DNA of 64,000 nt from Sistotremastrum niveocremeum HHB9708 (taxonomy: Eukaryota; Basidiomycota; Agaricomycetes; Sistotremastrales; Sistotremastraceae): NCBI GenBank assembly GCA_001630475.1, contig KV419409.1, positions 1-64,000 of the forward strand. Direction: 5' to 3'. Position 1 is the first letter of the stretch; each line of letters begins with the position of its first letter. Positions 20,986-33,500 of this stretch are shown here, one piece after another. The notes beneath the pieces were generated by a model that was given only the letters and a program-made list of their open reading frames with translations, did not search any database and was not told the DNA's origin. A program made the translations under genes and the position numbers.

Positions 20986-23900
20986 ATGATCCATCTCGAT
21001 CGCCCTGCTCCGTCAACTGACGATTTGATTCTCAAGTCGGCCACCAACCAGCCCTGGCCCATCGCTCACGACGACAACTCCGACCTCCCGCCAAAACACA
21101 TCGCCAACGACGTCCAGCCCCCCTTTCCCTCCTTCCCCGAGCCCGTCACCCCTCTCGACAACCTCGACCCCCAGCCCGCGCTCGACCACTCTTCGTCCCC
21201 GACCTCCCCTGATGACCGCCACGACGACGACGACGACGACGACGACGACAACTCTTCCCTTTCTCCCGCCCCTGCATCCGATGACGACCCTTCCCCTGAC
21301 GTCGACTCCGCCTCTTCGACGGTCCAGAAGGCAGTCACAAACGGCAATGTGACGGATCATCCAGCCCAAGATCCACCCGTCGACTCAGAGCAGCAACCCC
21401 AGCTTTCCGACATGAATCACGCATCCCGACATTCTACCCCGCTGACTGATCTCTCGCCTGCCGGCACGCATATAGAGCTGGAGAAGGAGACATCGTCAAA
21501 TAGCAATACAAACTCAATTTCAAAACCTGACGAGCCCGTGGCACGGGCGTCTACTCCTTCCCAGAACTCGCCTCAGGAAAACGCAAAGGCATCATCGTCT
21601 ACTGCTCGGCCTCCTGCAAAGTCCCAACCAATACCATCATCGAATTCCTTACCTGTTGATCCTGGGCCCTCCAATCAACAGAAAAGAGCATCACCAAATC
21701 CTTTGTCGTCCGTGGCTTCTTCGTCAAACTCGGAGCCACCAAAGCCATCCAACATCTCAAATCCTTCAGCCCCTCGAGCGGCTTCTAATCAGCTCGCTCT
21801 CAACGGATCTTCGAGTGGCCAATCGTCAAAACAGCCGAGTTCATCGTCGGATAGTAAAGTTGCGTTGTTGCTGGAGTGTAATGCAGAGTTGATCAGGTAT
21901 GTCGTAAACCTCTTCTTTGTCTTTCCCTTGCTGACTTGTGTAGAATATGTGTCGAGTTTCAGGCTCGGGAGTTGGCAGCAACGAATCAGCGAGAGTTCCA
22001 AGAGTCCGTACTCTCCATACGCCCCTAATCGTCAACTTACCGTCATCAGGTTCACAAACCGGCTGCAAATGAACTTGGCATGGTTAGCCGCGAGTGCTGA
22101 TCGTACAAAATCTGAGAACGTACGTTCATTCCATACCCCATATATGCTGCATGCTCAACCCCTGAGTAGACTGCCATCCCTTTACTACCCATTATGGTTG
22201 CTCCGCCTTCGATATTATCCGTTGACACGACCCGACTCAAAAGTCTTTATGACAAACTTCCTCACGTCTTTGCAAAAGAGATCCTCCGGCGGCAGAAAGC
22301 AGCGGGTGTTGCGAATCTTAAAAGACAACGACTGTCGGAGGATCATGATGCTGAAGCCAACGCTCGAAAACGACAAGATATAGGAAACGAGAAAGTACCA
22401 TCTGTGTCTCCAGCGCCGCCTGCATCCCTGCCAGGTCAACCGGGAGGAATGAACGGGGTGGTTCATCCTTCGTATCAAAATCCCGCAGCGCCATCCTTTA
22501 TCAATCCTCAGATGATGAATTCGACGAACCTGAACCTTGGCGTTGGATCCGCAGGCTTGGCGCGAGGTCCATCTGTCCCTGGGTCTATTGACTCGAATCA
22601 GGCTCTTGCCGCCGAACGTAGCAAGAATTTCTCCATGAGGCAGCCGATGGCACCACAGCCATCTCAGCAACAGCAGTCGCAACAACCGCAAGGTCCTTCG
22701 CAGCCTATGGTCGGTCCATCAATATCACAATCACATCCGGGTCATCATCAACCTTCGCCAACATCATTTCCGAATCCCACTCCTCCTATGGCAGGCGGTG
22801 ACGTTGCTTCGCAGCAGCAGCAGCAACATCAAACGGCCTCTATTTCGCAGTATTCGTCCAAAATGGCACAAGCCGCCGCTGGCTTTGCCCAGGCTGGGAT
22901 GAATGAGCGAGCCGCACAGGCAGCCACTCAGATGCCTTCGCAGACTGCGCTGAAGCAATATCTCATGCAGCGAGATCCCAATTTCCTGAACTATCCCCAG
23001 CAGCGTCAATTACAGTTGATGCAGATGCTTCAGCAGGTAAGCGCTCGTTGAGAGTTTGACAAATGAAGGATTATTGACATCTGTCGTCTTTAAAGCAGGC
23101 ATTGGGTCGTCAACAACAACAGCAGCAGATGCAGATGCAGATGGCGCAACAGGGTCATGTTTCTGGCAACCACCAGCATGGTCAGCCCACTATGCCTCGT
23201 GCCGAGAATAGCTCGCCTGGTGGTATGACCTCGGGCCCCGTGCAACGGAGTAGTCCCACCCAAGTTGGTCCTGGTCCTCAGACACCCCAAAATCGCCCAG
23301 GGATGTCACTTTCGCCCGATCATCATCAGGATGAACCTTTTGGCTATAATTCGCCTGGGTTTTCTGGGCCTGGTTCGGGTGTAGGACAGCAGCAGCAACA
23401 AGCCCAACAACAAGCACAGCAGCAGCAGCTCATTGCTCAATCGAATGCCCATGCTGCTGCCGTCGCTGCTCAGAATCAGCAGAATGCCGCGTCCATGAAT
23501 ATGCGTCCGGGTAGTTCAGGACATATGAGCATGGGTCAGATGAATCAGATGGGTGCGAACTTGCAACATCAGCGACAGTTGATGTTACTCCAAGCGCAGC
23601 TGCGAGGAGGAAACGCGAACCAGGGCAATTTCGTTTTACCTCAACAGCAGCAGCAGCAGGCAGCTCAGCAGGCTCAACAACAGCAGGTTCAGACGCCGAC
23701 GAGTGCTCATTCTCCCACGGGGAGCTTCTCCGGCGGTAGTGGCATGGGTGTAGATCAGTTACCAGGACACGCGGGATCACGACCAATGACTGCTGCCGGT
23801 ATTTCTGGAATGGGAAGGAACACGAGATCACCGTCTGAATCAGTGTCGACGCCAAGGGTATCGAAGAGACCTCCCTTACCGGGCGGAATGGACCCTTATC

Positions 23901-24469
23901 AGCAGGCTCAAGCTCAAGCTCAAGCTCAGCTTTCTGCTCAGCAGTTGCAGCAGCATCAGCAGAATATGCATCATCAGCAACAACAGGCGGGAGGGCAGCT
24001 TTCACAATTTCCTCAGTACCAGGCTCAGCAGTTGGCCCAGCAGCAACATCAACAGCAGCAGCGTGGTCGTACGCCTCAGCCACAAACTACCGCACAGCTT
24101 ATGAACCAGGGAGGATGGGCGGCTCCGGGGAATATGAATATGGGAATGAACCCAACGGCGTTTCAAATGAACGCAGGGTCTTCTTCCCAGCCTATGCTGC
24201 AATACATCAATCCTAGTACCATGGCACTACCTTCTCATGCTGGTTCACCTCAGGGTGCTTCATCCCATGCATGGCAACAACAGCAAAATGCCGCTGCGCA
24301 GCAGCAGCAGCAATACGGCTCTGGAGGTACGGGAGCCGGGTCACCGGCTGGTAGCATTCATCATTCGGAGCGTGCAGCCACGCCACGCCATGCATCTGCT
24401 ACTCCCGTGCCTTCCGCGGTGTTGGGAGAGCCAGAGTTTGATGCGACGTCAATGTACACTTGGGGTTGA
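20986..24469 (+). CDS. SS18/SSXT-domain protein, glutamine-rich (putative SWI/SNF subunit)
   Basis: The ATG at 20986 gives MIHLDRPAPSTDD; an upstream in-frame extension uses TTG. The long N-terminus is Ser/Pro-rich with nine Asp in a row near 21222-21249. Three small exons then build an SSXT-like domain: KVALLLECNAELIR / ICVEFQARELAATNQREFQ / FTNRLQMNLAWLAASADRT, followed by LPIM. This matches the SS18 layout of an LL-x-N-x-LI helix and a Q-x-x-LQxNLxxLAxxAD helix. Next comes a charged segment (SLYDKLPHVFAKEILRRQKA), then about 650 residues rich in Gln, Met, Gly and Pro with several poly-Q runs. It ends FDATSMYTWG. SS18 and fungal Snf11 proteins join chromatin-remodelling complexes; that role is inferred from the domain. 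Confidence 0.75.
21222..21249 (+). repeat. GAC trinucleotide run (nine Asp codons)
   Basis: A pure run of nine GAC codons lies inside the N-terminus of the SS18-like protein. It encodes poly-Asp and is a likely length-variable microsatellite. Confidence 0.85.
22660..24330 (+). repeat. CAG/CAA-rich poly-glutamine tracts
   Basis: Repeated CAG/CAA runs encode poly-Q blocks of about 4-6 residues, for example near 22811-22830, 23112-23130, 23388-23430, 23642-23660, 24045-24062 and 24296-24315. A Gln-Ala alternation near 23904-23936 comes from CTCAAG repeats (QAQAQAQAQ). The mixed CAG/CAA usage suggests selection on the protein rather than pure slippage. The antisense frame over 23430-24083 is a by-product of this repeat. 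Confidence 0.85.
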
Positions 24470-24886
24470 TCTCTTCGAGTGAACGTTCGGTCTCGTTCTC
24501 GTTATCCTTTATGTGTCACTTCATTTTATCCACTGCATTTTCGCGTACTTTCAGACGACAGACTCACTTGTTCATATCCCTTTTTCATCAATCTCCCTTA
24601 CTCTCTATTATTCGCTTTCATCGTTATGTTTGTGTACTGTGTATCTTGGAGGTCATTAGAACGTAAAAAATGCAAATTGCGAGTTCAACTCACCCGTTTA
24701 TCGTCTTATCGTCGTCTCTTAATTAGTACTCATTGTCCTGAATCTTGATCGTCGTTTCCGGGGGTCGGCCTTGAGTCGTTCCTTGAACCTGAGCTTGTGG
24801 CGCGGCATCTCCCAAATTCTTGGCGCGACGCGACTCTTGAGCTCAACGACGAAGACGACGGCCAGGACGAAGAACTAGAGAGCAAC
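24470..24886. other. intergenic, 3' UTR of the SS18-like gene and promoter of the SH3 gene
   Basis: T-rich sequence follows the stop of the SS18-like gene. I see no gene or structured element in these 417 bases. Confidence 0.5.
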
Positions 24887-26268
24887 ATGGTCTTTGCCAA
24901 CTTGACACATGGCGATAAAGAAGCCTTCTTTGCCCTGCTTGACGAGTAAATTCCATAGTGACGTCGTCCCTTCTTCTACTAATCTGTTTCTCGCTTCGTC
25001 GCCAGGTACTTTGAATCGAGGGGCCATGTCTTTGGGAACGCAGCGCTCGCACAGCAGACTTCAGCAATAGCAGGACGAGGAGTGTCTGCGATGAAAAACG
25101 CGATGGCGGATGAGAAGAACGCAGAGGCAGCCAATGCACTGGCATCAGCGGGCATCAGACACGCGATGAACAGCAATCTGAACGATTCTAATACATCGGC
25201 GGGCTCTGCTAGTTCCCATGTCAATACGACTAGCGTACGTGTTCTTTATACTCTGATCCCTGTTTCGTGTGCATTATATGCGCCGCTTGCCATGTGGCTT
25301 CGCACTTTTTCCATCCCTTTGATCTATTTGATCGAAACACAGACTAAAGCAGATCTTGGATCTAGACCAATTCGACAACCGATGCTCCTTCTAGTAGCTT
25401 TGGAAGGCTTTCATCTGCAATTGCATCAAGGGGCAGTCAGCTCTCTCAACATTTGCCCTATTCCCCGTTTGCAAAGGGTAGCACCACCAGTCCGACAGCT
25501 TCTTCAACTGGCGTGACATCTTCTCCGACATCGACAGGCGGAAGAACGCTTCCCCCGCCTCCCCCACGTCCACGTCCGTCGTCTACTTCAGAATCTAGCT
25601 CAGATGCGCTCGCAACGGCTTCACGGGCATCAGTTTCGCCTTCACCCTCTGCACCTAAACGAAGTGGCGGAGCTTCCGGGCTCGTAAGCAGCAAGGTTAG
25701 TTCATTTGATCAAACCTCGCTATATGATGTTCACATTTCGTACTAGAAATTCGGCGATGTCGATGTGAGCTCGGCGAAGAGCGCATTCGCAACAATACGG
25801 CATGGCACAGACAATAAAACAAAGGCTCCGCCTCCCGTCGCGCCTCCTTTACCAAGTGCGGTCTCAAATACTCGTTCATCTCGCAGTTTCGCACCACCGC
25901 CATCTCGTGCCACTCCTGCTCCTAGGAGAGAGCCTACGCCACCGCCTGCTCCCGAGGAAGCTGAGAGTACCGAAGACGAGGCCGAAGGTGAATGGGCGGA
26001 AGCATTATACGACTATCAAGGAGACGTACGTGGTTTCCCCACAAGAAAAAGATATTAACTGAAATGTTACTGTTGCGTTTACAGGAGGGTACTGATATAT
26101 CGCTACATCAAGGCGAAAAGATATGGGTGGTTGAACGCTCATCGGATGAATGGTACGATACCGCCGTCTCTCTCAGTCTTTTCTTGTTCTAACTCTCGAA
26201 CTTCAGGTGGACGGGCGAAAGAGAGGGCAAACGCGGACTATTTCCTGCTTCGTATGTCAAAGTCTTGT
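24887..26268 (+). CDS. SH3-domain adaptor protein
   Basis: ATG 24887 gives MVFANLTHGDKEAFFALLDE, joined by an intron to YFESRGHVFGNAALAQQTSA. A low-complexity middle follows, rich in Ser, Thr and Pro, with several proline runs such as TLPPPPPRPRP and KAPPPVAPPLPS that could themselves bind SH3 domains. The C-terminus is a canonical SH3 domain across three exons: WAEALYDYQGD (ALYDY box), EGTDISLHQGEKIWVVERSS, then WWTGEREGKRGLFPASYVKVL (double Trp and PxxY). Stop TAA 26266-26268. The N-terminal part (about 70 residues with KNAMADEKNAEAANALASAG) is predicted helical. The layout is like small fungal actin/endocytosis adaptors (Lsb/Pin3 type), but I cannot assign a strict orthologue. Confidence 0.85.
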
Positions 26269-26610
26269 AACGGACTCTGTTGTGTTTCTTCACTCGCACT
26301 ATGTATCAATAATTGTCACTATCTTGTAGCCGTGCACTATTTTCAATTCTTATTGCCGTTGTGCGTTGAGGTCTATAAAATGAATGGGGTATCAAACGTG
26401 ATGCATTCCAAATCTATTGAGAGTACATGCTAGAATAAACAAATGTAACTATTATGCGCAGACCGAAGCTCGCCTTATGAGAAGGATCGTGAAGTTCAAA
26501 GGAGGGTTGAGAGAATAGAAAAAGAAAAAAAGTCTGTCCAAAGTAAGTCCAACGGCTTCGATGGCGACAAAAGCGTCCATTGCGGAAGAATGAGGTTAGT
26601 TCCAGACTGA
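26269..26610. other. convergent intergenic region
   Basis: 342 bases between the stop of the SH3 gene and the stop of the cyclin gene. It is AT-rich, with an A-rich stretch near 26519-26531. No gene seen; it should hold both 3' UTRs. Confidence 0.5.
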
Positions 26611-28123
26611 CTATGCAGACAACGCGGTTTCTTCCCTTCCCTTACAGTCGCTCTCCACAAGCATTGCAGAACCTGACACCGACCGACCCAAGCTCAAAAC
26701 CCTGCTCAGGAAACCCATCGACGAGCTTTCCTTAATCCGGGACGGTAAGGAATTCGCTGACGGGAGGTTTCCGGAAAGAGAGGTTTGCGATACGTCATGC
26801 AGAGGCACGCCGGCAACCTGCCTGAGGACGGCAAGGTCTTTCTTGGTTCTTCTGCCGACGGTAGCATGCAATGCGGGGGGAGGTGATCGAGGGGCCTTGG
26901 TCGAACGCCGATCACGGAGAGACGCGGTCGAATGACGAGTTTCGTAGGCCGAAGGAGCAGGGCGGCCGATGATCTCAGGTTCGACGAAGGAGACGCCGGG
27001 ATGGATATCGTGGAGGTCTTCGTCGAGATCCGACATCTCGGACAAACTGGTCGTCAATCGAGTCGTCGCTCCCGTTCCTGAAGTACGACGATAAGCGGCA
27101 GCAGGAACAGGCCTCAAGATGAAGGGCTTAGTGTTCTGCTTGCTCGCGATCTTGTCGTCGAAGGCGTCCATATATGCGTCCTCTTCTTCCGACGAACTCG
27201 ACGACATGCCGCTGTCTTCGATAAGACTGCCCATGCTCATGTCGGAGCCGGTCGACGAAGTAGGCTGCATCGTGACGCCGCCGAGAGGAGAGTGAGGTGC
27301 GGGAGCCTTCTTCAGACGAAGCGAAGGAGGGACGGCGTCGTAGGGGGGTGTTGGTGGCAAATCCGACTTCACGCTACCGAGACCGGCGAGCGCGAGAGCA
27401 GCAACACGAGCCTTGGAAGCCTTGGCGACTTTGCTGAGAGCGCTCTGTCTGGTGTCCTTGTTGCCGTCCTTCATGAATGTCTTGAAGGCATCGCAGGCTT
27501 CTCCCTCAGTGAACCGAAGGTCGAAGTCGAGGAGGAATAAGAGCTGTCTCTCCATAAGATTGATCTCGGCAGTGTCGAATACGCCCGCATATATGGCCCA
27601 ATGCTTGTTCTTCGGCGACGAATCGTTGAGATACTTGGCGGCAACGATGAGCGTCGCAAGAAAAACGCGGTGGCGGGTACAAGGCATCCCTATATGCGCG
27701 TTAGAAAAAAAGAAGTTCGACGAGAGAGGGTAGCGCACCTTTGGCCATCTCAGGAAGCTTGCAACGAAGACGTTCCAGATATACGAGCGTGGTCAAGAGA
27801 GTGGGGACCTGGACGCTGGAATGCTTCACCAACGAGCTGATGAAGTTTTCCAGTGAAGGCACAGGGGTCGTGAAGTACGACGACTGCTGCTGCTGCTGCT
27901 CGGCGAAGCCAGCGTTCTCGGGCGTCGGGGGTGGAGAGGGTAGCTGGTTGAAGTCTCCGACCTGAATGACCGACTTCGTCTTGGCCGCGAGGTAGTTGAT
28001 CATGTCCCAGGAGACGTTCTGCGACATGAGGCCAAGGAGAGCTGGGTCGTGTGCAGACTTTGGGAGGAGACTGGAAGGAACGTGGACGCCGGCGAGGTGA
28101 GCAGTGGAACTAGTTGAAGACAT
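26611..28123 (-). CDS. Pcl/Pho80-type cyclin
   Basis: Regulatory partner of a Pho85/CDK5-type kinase. ATG 28121-28123 gives [20 protein letters not shown], then [19 protein letters not shown]. The cyclin box spans one intron: [20 protein letters not shown] and [19 protein letters not shown], then [40 protein letters not shown] and [19 protein letters not shown]. This arrangement, with VPTLL, YLxRL and the FLAxLIxAxKYLND block, is typical of the Pcl family. After the box comes a 230-residue Ser/Pro/Thr-rich tail with SP/TP sites ([23 protein letters not shown]). It contains a short poly-Gln (QQQQQ) before the box. Two exons. Confidence 0.88.
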
Positions 28124-28728
28124 TACTTTAGTTGTTGTATAGCTGAGAAATAGTAGAATAATATTGTCGTGATAGAATCGTGAGGCAAGTCGTCGAAAGA
28201 ATGAGGGCCCGTCGAGGGGAGACACTAGAGGTGGCTGGAGAGAAGAAAGAGAGGGGGCAAAGGGCGGGCTTTTATACGATGTCAAAAGACGGAGTTTACG
28301 GCCCAAACAAACGCGACGCGTCAGGTCAGGGTCCCGTGATTTCGACTCGCGGGAGCAAAACAGGGAAAGGCTCAGGATTATTATTTTCAGTAAGGACGGT
28401 GTTGAGCAGAGCAGAGCTCGCTGGATGTCGAACGAGTGGAAGGGGGCTGCATTGACTGAAAAATTTGGGCCGTCATTATAAGAGCGGATATAGCGCTGAT
28501 CATTCGAAGCATATGATCTGCATTTCAAGCCGCCCGTGGCGTATCATGCAAGAATTTTGCCCAAATTACGGAACACAAGAAAGCAATCTAAGTCCGGAAT
28601 ACAGATCACCAGCCAAGCAACCGTAGTAAGGAGTAGCACGTCGCCGTTAGCTCGAATGTAGCACGAAGAAGCCAGAGGAGTAAAAATCGGTCTCGCGCTT
28701 CCGCATTGAGGTGTGCGCCATATGCAGG
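28124..28728. promoter_or_regulatory. 605-base upstream region of the cyclin gene and 3' flank of NOSIP
   Basis: Long pyrimidine runs on the minus strand lie just upstream of the cyclin start (near 28180-28260). Such CT-rich stretches are common in fungal leaders and core promoters. No gene is supported; open frames here are short or start at non-ATG codons. Confidence 0.45.
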
Positions 28729-30045
28729 TCATCCTTGGAATGCAACGCCTGCTTTCTTCGCTTCCGCGAGGCCGCCACCTGCGAATCCAGTACCTAATAA
28801 CGACGTTAGAATGCTGGAAAGGCCGACGAAAGAGTCGCGTGCCTTCTCGTTTCAGCTCGACAGCGTCCTTTTCGTCGATCTTGACGTCACACACAACACA
28901 TTGCTTTGAAGGCTTCACTAGCGTATCATGGCATGTTTTGCATATGACGTGAGAGCAGGGTTTCATCACTTGAAGAAGGGCTTAGTAACGCGTGGTCAAC
29001 GACAGGAAGAACTCATACGGCTGATCAAGACATTGTTCGAAAGGCCTCTCTTGCAGCTCGGACAGATGACAGACTCAGGAGATGCGCCTTGCGACGTATC
29101 TGGCGTGAATGATACCGCAACCAGATTCTTCAGCCTGCGACACGTTGTATGTCAATGATCGAAAGGAGACAATGAAACGAACGAACGCCAGGGGATGCGC
29201 TGGATCACCTGCCCGACACACGGTCTGTAGTTTGACGTCTTTTAGTTGGAGAACAGTCTCTTTCGCCTGAGGCGTCAGCGAAGGTAACCAGAAATCGGGC
29301 AATTTTGCTTTTCGGGCCTCTGCCTTCGAAGAGTCAGTTTAGACCAGAGACCAGATCAGCTGTAAGCGTACCTGCTCCTTCTCAATCTGTCGCATGGCAG
29401 CTTCCTCCTCCTCTCGTGCAATGACCTCGAATTTGTCCTTATCAAAATCGAACTTCCGCTTCACGCCTCGACTTTGGGCTTTGCCATATGATCAGGCGGG
29501 CGCATAGGATCCAGAAGTGTATGGGACTTACTTGAGTCGTCATTGTCTTTCTTCTCGGACGCACCCTGAGTATCTCTCGTCCCCGACGCGAAGATACCCA
29601 CTTGCCCCTTCTCGAAGTCTCTCAGAACACGTTCTCTTGCAGCAGCTCGTACCCGCTCTTTCTCTTCCTCCTCCTCTTTCTTCAGAGCCTCAATCTTTGC
29701 TTTCTGTCGTTTCATAGTCTTCTTCTGTTCTACTACGCCTAACAATCAGTGAATGTTCCGTGGCATTCAAGCAATATCTTACAGAGATCCGTATAGATGC
29801 ATTCTTTGCAGTAAATATGGCCATCTTGACATGAATAAGGCTCTCTTGCACGTTGTAGACATAATGAACATGCATCGAAGCGTCTCATAGACTCATTTCC
29901 TAAACGTTGCTAGATGGCATGCTCTCAACTCGGGGTCCCAGTCATTGCGAGCGATACACACCCTTTTAGATCCATAGTCTAGTTTCTTGTATTCAGCGTA
30001 TGAGAATATCGAGCTCGCTGTGTTGTTTTTGCTATGCTTCGTCAT
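28729..30045 (-). CDS. NOSIP: NOSIP-type E3 ubiquitin ligase (split U-box)
   Basis: The orthologue family is nitric-oxide-synthase-interacting protein, conserved also where no such synthase exists; it carries a RING-like U-box and is nuclear/spliceosome-linked in other species. ATG 30043-30045 gives MTKHSKNNTASSIFSYAEYK. The first half of the U-box follows: MRRFDACSLCLQRAREPYSC and CQDGHIYCKECIYTDL. Then comes a long charged coiled coil (QKKTMKRQKAKIEALKKEEE). After FDKDKFEVIAREEEEAAMRQ and LPDFWLPSLTPQAKE the second domain appears: VICPSCKRGLS, then VMKPCSHVICKTCHDTLVKP and QCVVCDVKIDEKDAV. It ends AEAKKAGVAFQG, stop 28729-28731. About eight exons. Introns are short and well formed. Confidence 0.92.
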
Positions 30046-30531
30046 GTCGAATTCGGCGAAGACGTCGGTGGCAGGAAGTGATTTCGGCAATCCGGCTAAA
30101 TTCGGTTTACATTCGGCTTAAGACGGCTGACAGAAGACGGGCCCTAAAGATAGCATTTCACAGATGGCTAGCGAAGTGAAGTCAAAACATGCAGTGTACA
30201 GGTTATTCATTATGCTAAGATGATCGACTACCTAAAACCCTGAATGCGAAAAATTGAAACGGAATGAATAGCGAGAGAAACAGCACTCTAACCCCATGTA
30301 TAGGAAAGTAGAAAACCGTGACGGTGCATCGGCGTGTATGAGATGCGATAAGGATACAGATGCCATAGAGGTCGTGGATATTGTGTAGTGGTATCAGGTC
30401 GTTGATTGTGTGATGTCGTTAAATGCTTAATATGAAAACAGGCGAAAGAAGAACTGGGCGACCCTCGACGCTGTGGGAAAGATCCATGTTTTGCACAACC
30501 AGACGAAAGGATCAAGGGTGCCCAACAAATG
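30046..30531. other. intergenic, NOSIP promoter and SSK1 3' flank
   Basis: 486 bases between two leftward genes. No coding signal or structured repeat recognised. Confidence 0.5.
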
Positions 30532-33500
30532 TCAGTGGTAACTACCATTGTTGGCATCCAATTTTTTCGGACGATTGTCGTTTTCTGGAGACGTCAAGGC
30601 ATTGGGCTGGGGCTGGGGTGAGCCTTCGAGTTTCGGAGTGGGTGCAGTGGTGGTGATGGTGGGAAGAGGCGGTGATAGAGGAGACGATACATCCGGTTTC
30701 GGAGTAGAAGAATCCGATATGGGCGATGGATTGGTAGAAGAGTGCAGAACTTGGTCTATGGTGACAGGACCGGCACTGAGAGCACGCTGTCCAAGTACAG
30801 TAGGTCGTGAGCAAGACTCGCGCTGCTGGGCAGCTAAATCCTCATTTCGTGACTCGGAAAGGTGAATTTCGAGCGCCTCTTTGCCGGAAACCAACCCAAG
30901 GGTTGACTTCGGCAATGGTTTCGGCGTCGAAGTCGATTTGGAATCCGACAGAGAAGATTCATCCGAGCCTATTACAGTGTTAATATCAGAATAACGCGAC
31001 ATTATGAGAGAACTCACTGCTCGACGGGGCAACAATGCTGGGGGCAGTAGACTCTGAAGCCTGGGCCGTGCCACGAAGCTTGCTCCCTTGACCTGATGAT
31101 GATTCGGCCTCGGGTCGGCCAGCAGTGGCACCCACAAGACGACTAGCGGGAACGCGAAGTTTCGAGGCCAGTGCGCTGGCTTGAATATTTTGTTCAGTAG
31201 AGATTGACGCAGTTAATTCAGGCCGTCGCTCAGCCCACATCTGCAGAGCCTTGATTGATCCCCATTCAATGATTTTACTGTTGAGCCACATCAAAGACAC
31301 TGGCTTTGTCAGGAAATCATTGCAACCCGCTGCCAGCGCAGCAACTCTGTCGCTTTGCAAGTTCGAAGCGGTCAAAGCCACAATGATGACTGACGAACGG
31401 TAGGGGGTACCCGCAGTGGGAGTTCCCCGACTACTGGATGTGGGTGTCGACGCTGATGCTGATTCAGAGGCAGAAGGAGAGATTCGAGCTTCGTTCGCGG
31501 GCGTTCCGGGCATTACGCCGCGGGCGCTCTCCATGGAGCGAATCTCTTTCGTGGCTTCAATACCGTCCTTGACAGGCATTTGGATATCCATCTATATCAA
31601 TACATCAAGCCAAAGTCAAGAGGAGCTTCGGAAAAACGGACCAAAATCAAGTGGAAATTTCCGACTTTCCATTTATCCACTGCCTCCTGTCCATTGGCGG
31701 CAGTGTCATAGGAGATTTTCTTTCTCTTCATGAATGTCGTTAAGATAGTTTGATTGATAGGATTATCTGGGACGCATCAGAGAAGAATTCGTTTGAATAA
31801 AAAGCGAGTGTGCTCACCCTCAACGATTAACACATTGATGGGCAATGATATCGTTGGCTCGCCCTTCCCCTTCTTACCAGGCGCTCCAGCAACAGGCTTG
31901 ATAACATCTGTACCTGCACGTCTCGGTTTCCTAGGCGTGCTCGCTTGACTGGAAGTGAAGAAGGAAGGAGAGCCTCCGCTATCTGCGCGGGGTGATAATG
32001 GCGGAGTACCTTTTCGTGCAGAGCTTGCGCTGTCTGCCGTCGGTCGCCGAGGACGTGCAGTGGTTGCGGGAGGTGTCCGAGATGACTCAGCTTTCGGAGA
32101 GCTAGGCGTTGCCTGAGCAGGAGTTGGTTGAATGAGAGCCGGTAACTCGGGAGTACCAGGAGTGGGTGAAATAACAGGTGCTGGAACCGGAGACTGCCTG
32201 CTGACATCAGGAAGAGGATTCGAGATGGATCGAGTCTTGACTTTCAAATGTGGAGGCGTCGCGGAGATCTCACTGACAGGGGGAGCGGGAAGAGCGGGTT
32301 CCTCAGGAATTCCAACCGTCGTTCGTGAACGGGACCCCATCTTCAGTCGGGCGTTTTCCTTTGCACTTTCATGGATCGTGCGGGACGAAGGCGAGGGTGC
32401 GCTCTGCTCCAGTACCGAGGGGACGATCGCTGGAGTTTCACGCTCCATAGGTCTAGAACCTGGATTAAGGTTCCTTCTCGGCTGTCGAGGTTTGGGCTGG
32501 AAGAAAATCCCGGCGGGTTGACCATCTGGACTCTGGATCAGCAACCCAGAGGCAGCAGTTGACCCAAGCTTCATAGCGTTATCCGCGAAATATTCTGACG
32601 CATCGATCTCATGCGCAAGTGGCGAAGGCGGAAGGATATGAGCAGGTTCGCTGGGGGTCTCTCGCGGCGATCTGTTGGGCCGATCATGATTCCGAGAGGC
32701 ACCCGGAGGTGTAGTGCCTGTGCGAGACGACTTGGATGACGACACGAAGGGAGAGAGAACCGTGCCGGTGAAGTTGACGGGGCTCATAGGAGAGGTTGCG
32801 ATGGGTGAGAAAAATGGATCCACGACAGGTTTCTGTACTGCCGTGAGGAGAGCGGTCAAAAACCGTCGAGGACCTGCAGGTTTGGGAATGACAATAACTT
32901 CAGGTGAATGAAAGGTCGGAGTATTAGACAAAGACTGTATGAGATCTCTGACGAGCTTGTATTTCTGTAAACTCGTGAAATGAATAGTGACGGAGGAATG
33001 ATTGAAGGGGCTAGAGGAGACGTGTTTGATTTGCTGGGTGGATCGCGGTCGGTGATTACTGGCTAAGGAAGGTCGTTTCTTTGGTTGCAGGTTCAGGTGA
33101 TATGGTTGGTACACTCGTAGCTGGACAAGTCGCCGACGAAGCACGTCGACATCATCGTCAATGATGAAAAAGGAAGCAGGAGGATCTTCCGCTTGCGTAG
33201 GCGATCCTTCCAGAGATTTAGACTCGGGGTCGTCATCTATGGCGATTGGAACCGTGTATCCGAATCGTGAACCAGGATTCGAGGAAGTAGTTCGAGTGGG
33301 ACTCTGGGTTGCTTGACTGCCGAGGAAACTGCCATACCCTGAGTCTGTGAGAGACGGAGCTCCTAAGCTATCCTTCCCGTCACCAGTGGCGCCGTCGTTC
33401 CGGGCGTCCTCCACAGGATTGTTGACATCCATACCCCAAGCCGTGAGATAGCTGCTCAACCGACGTGCAAAGGCACCTTGCCCGCTAGCATGAAGAATGG

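Noticed and set aside
23430-24083. 217-codon minus-strand frame
   Set aside because: A mirror of the CAG/CAA-rich poly-Q coding region of the SS18-like gene; Ala/Glu/Leu composition follows from the repeat.
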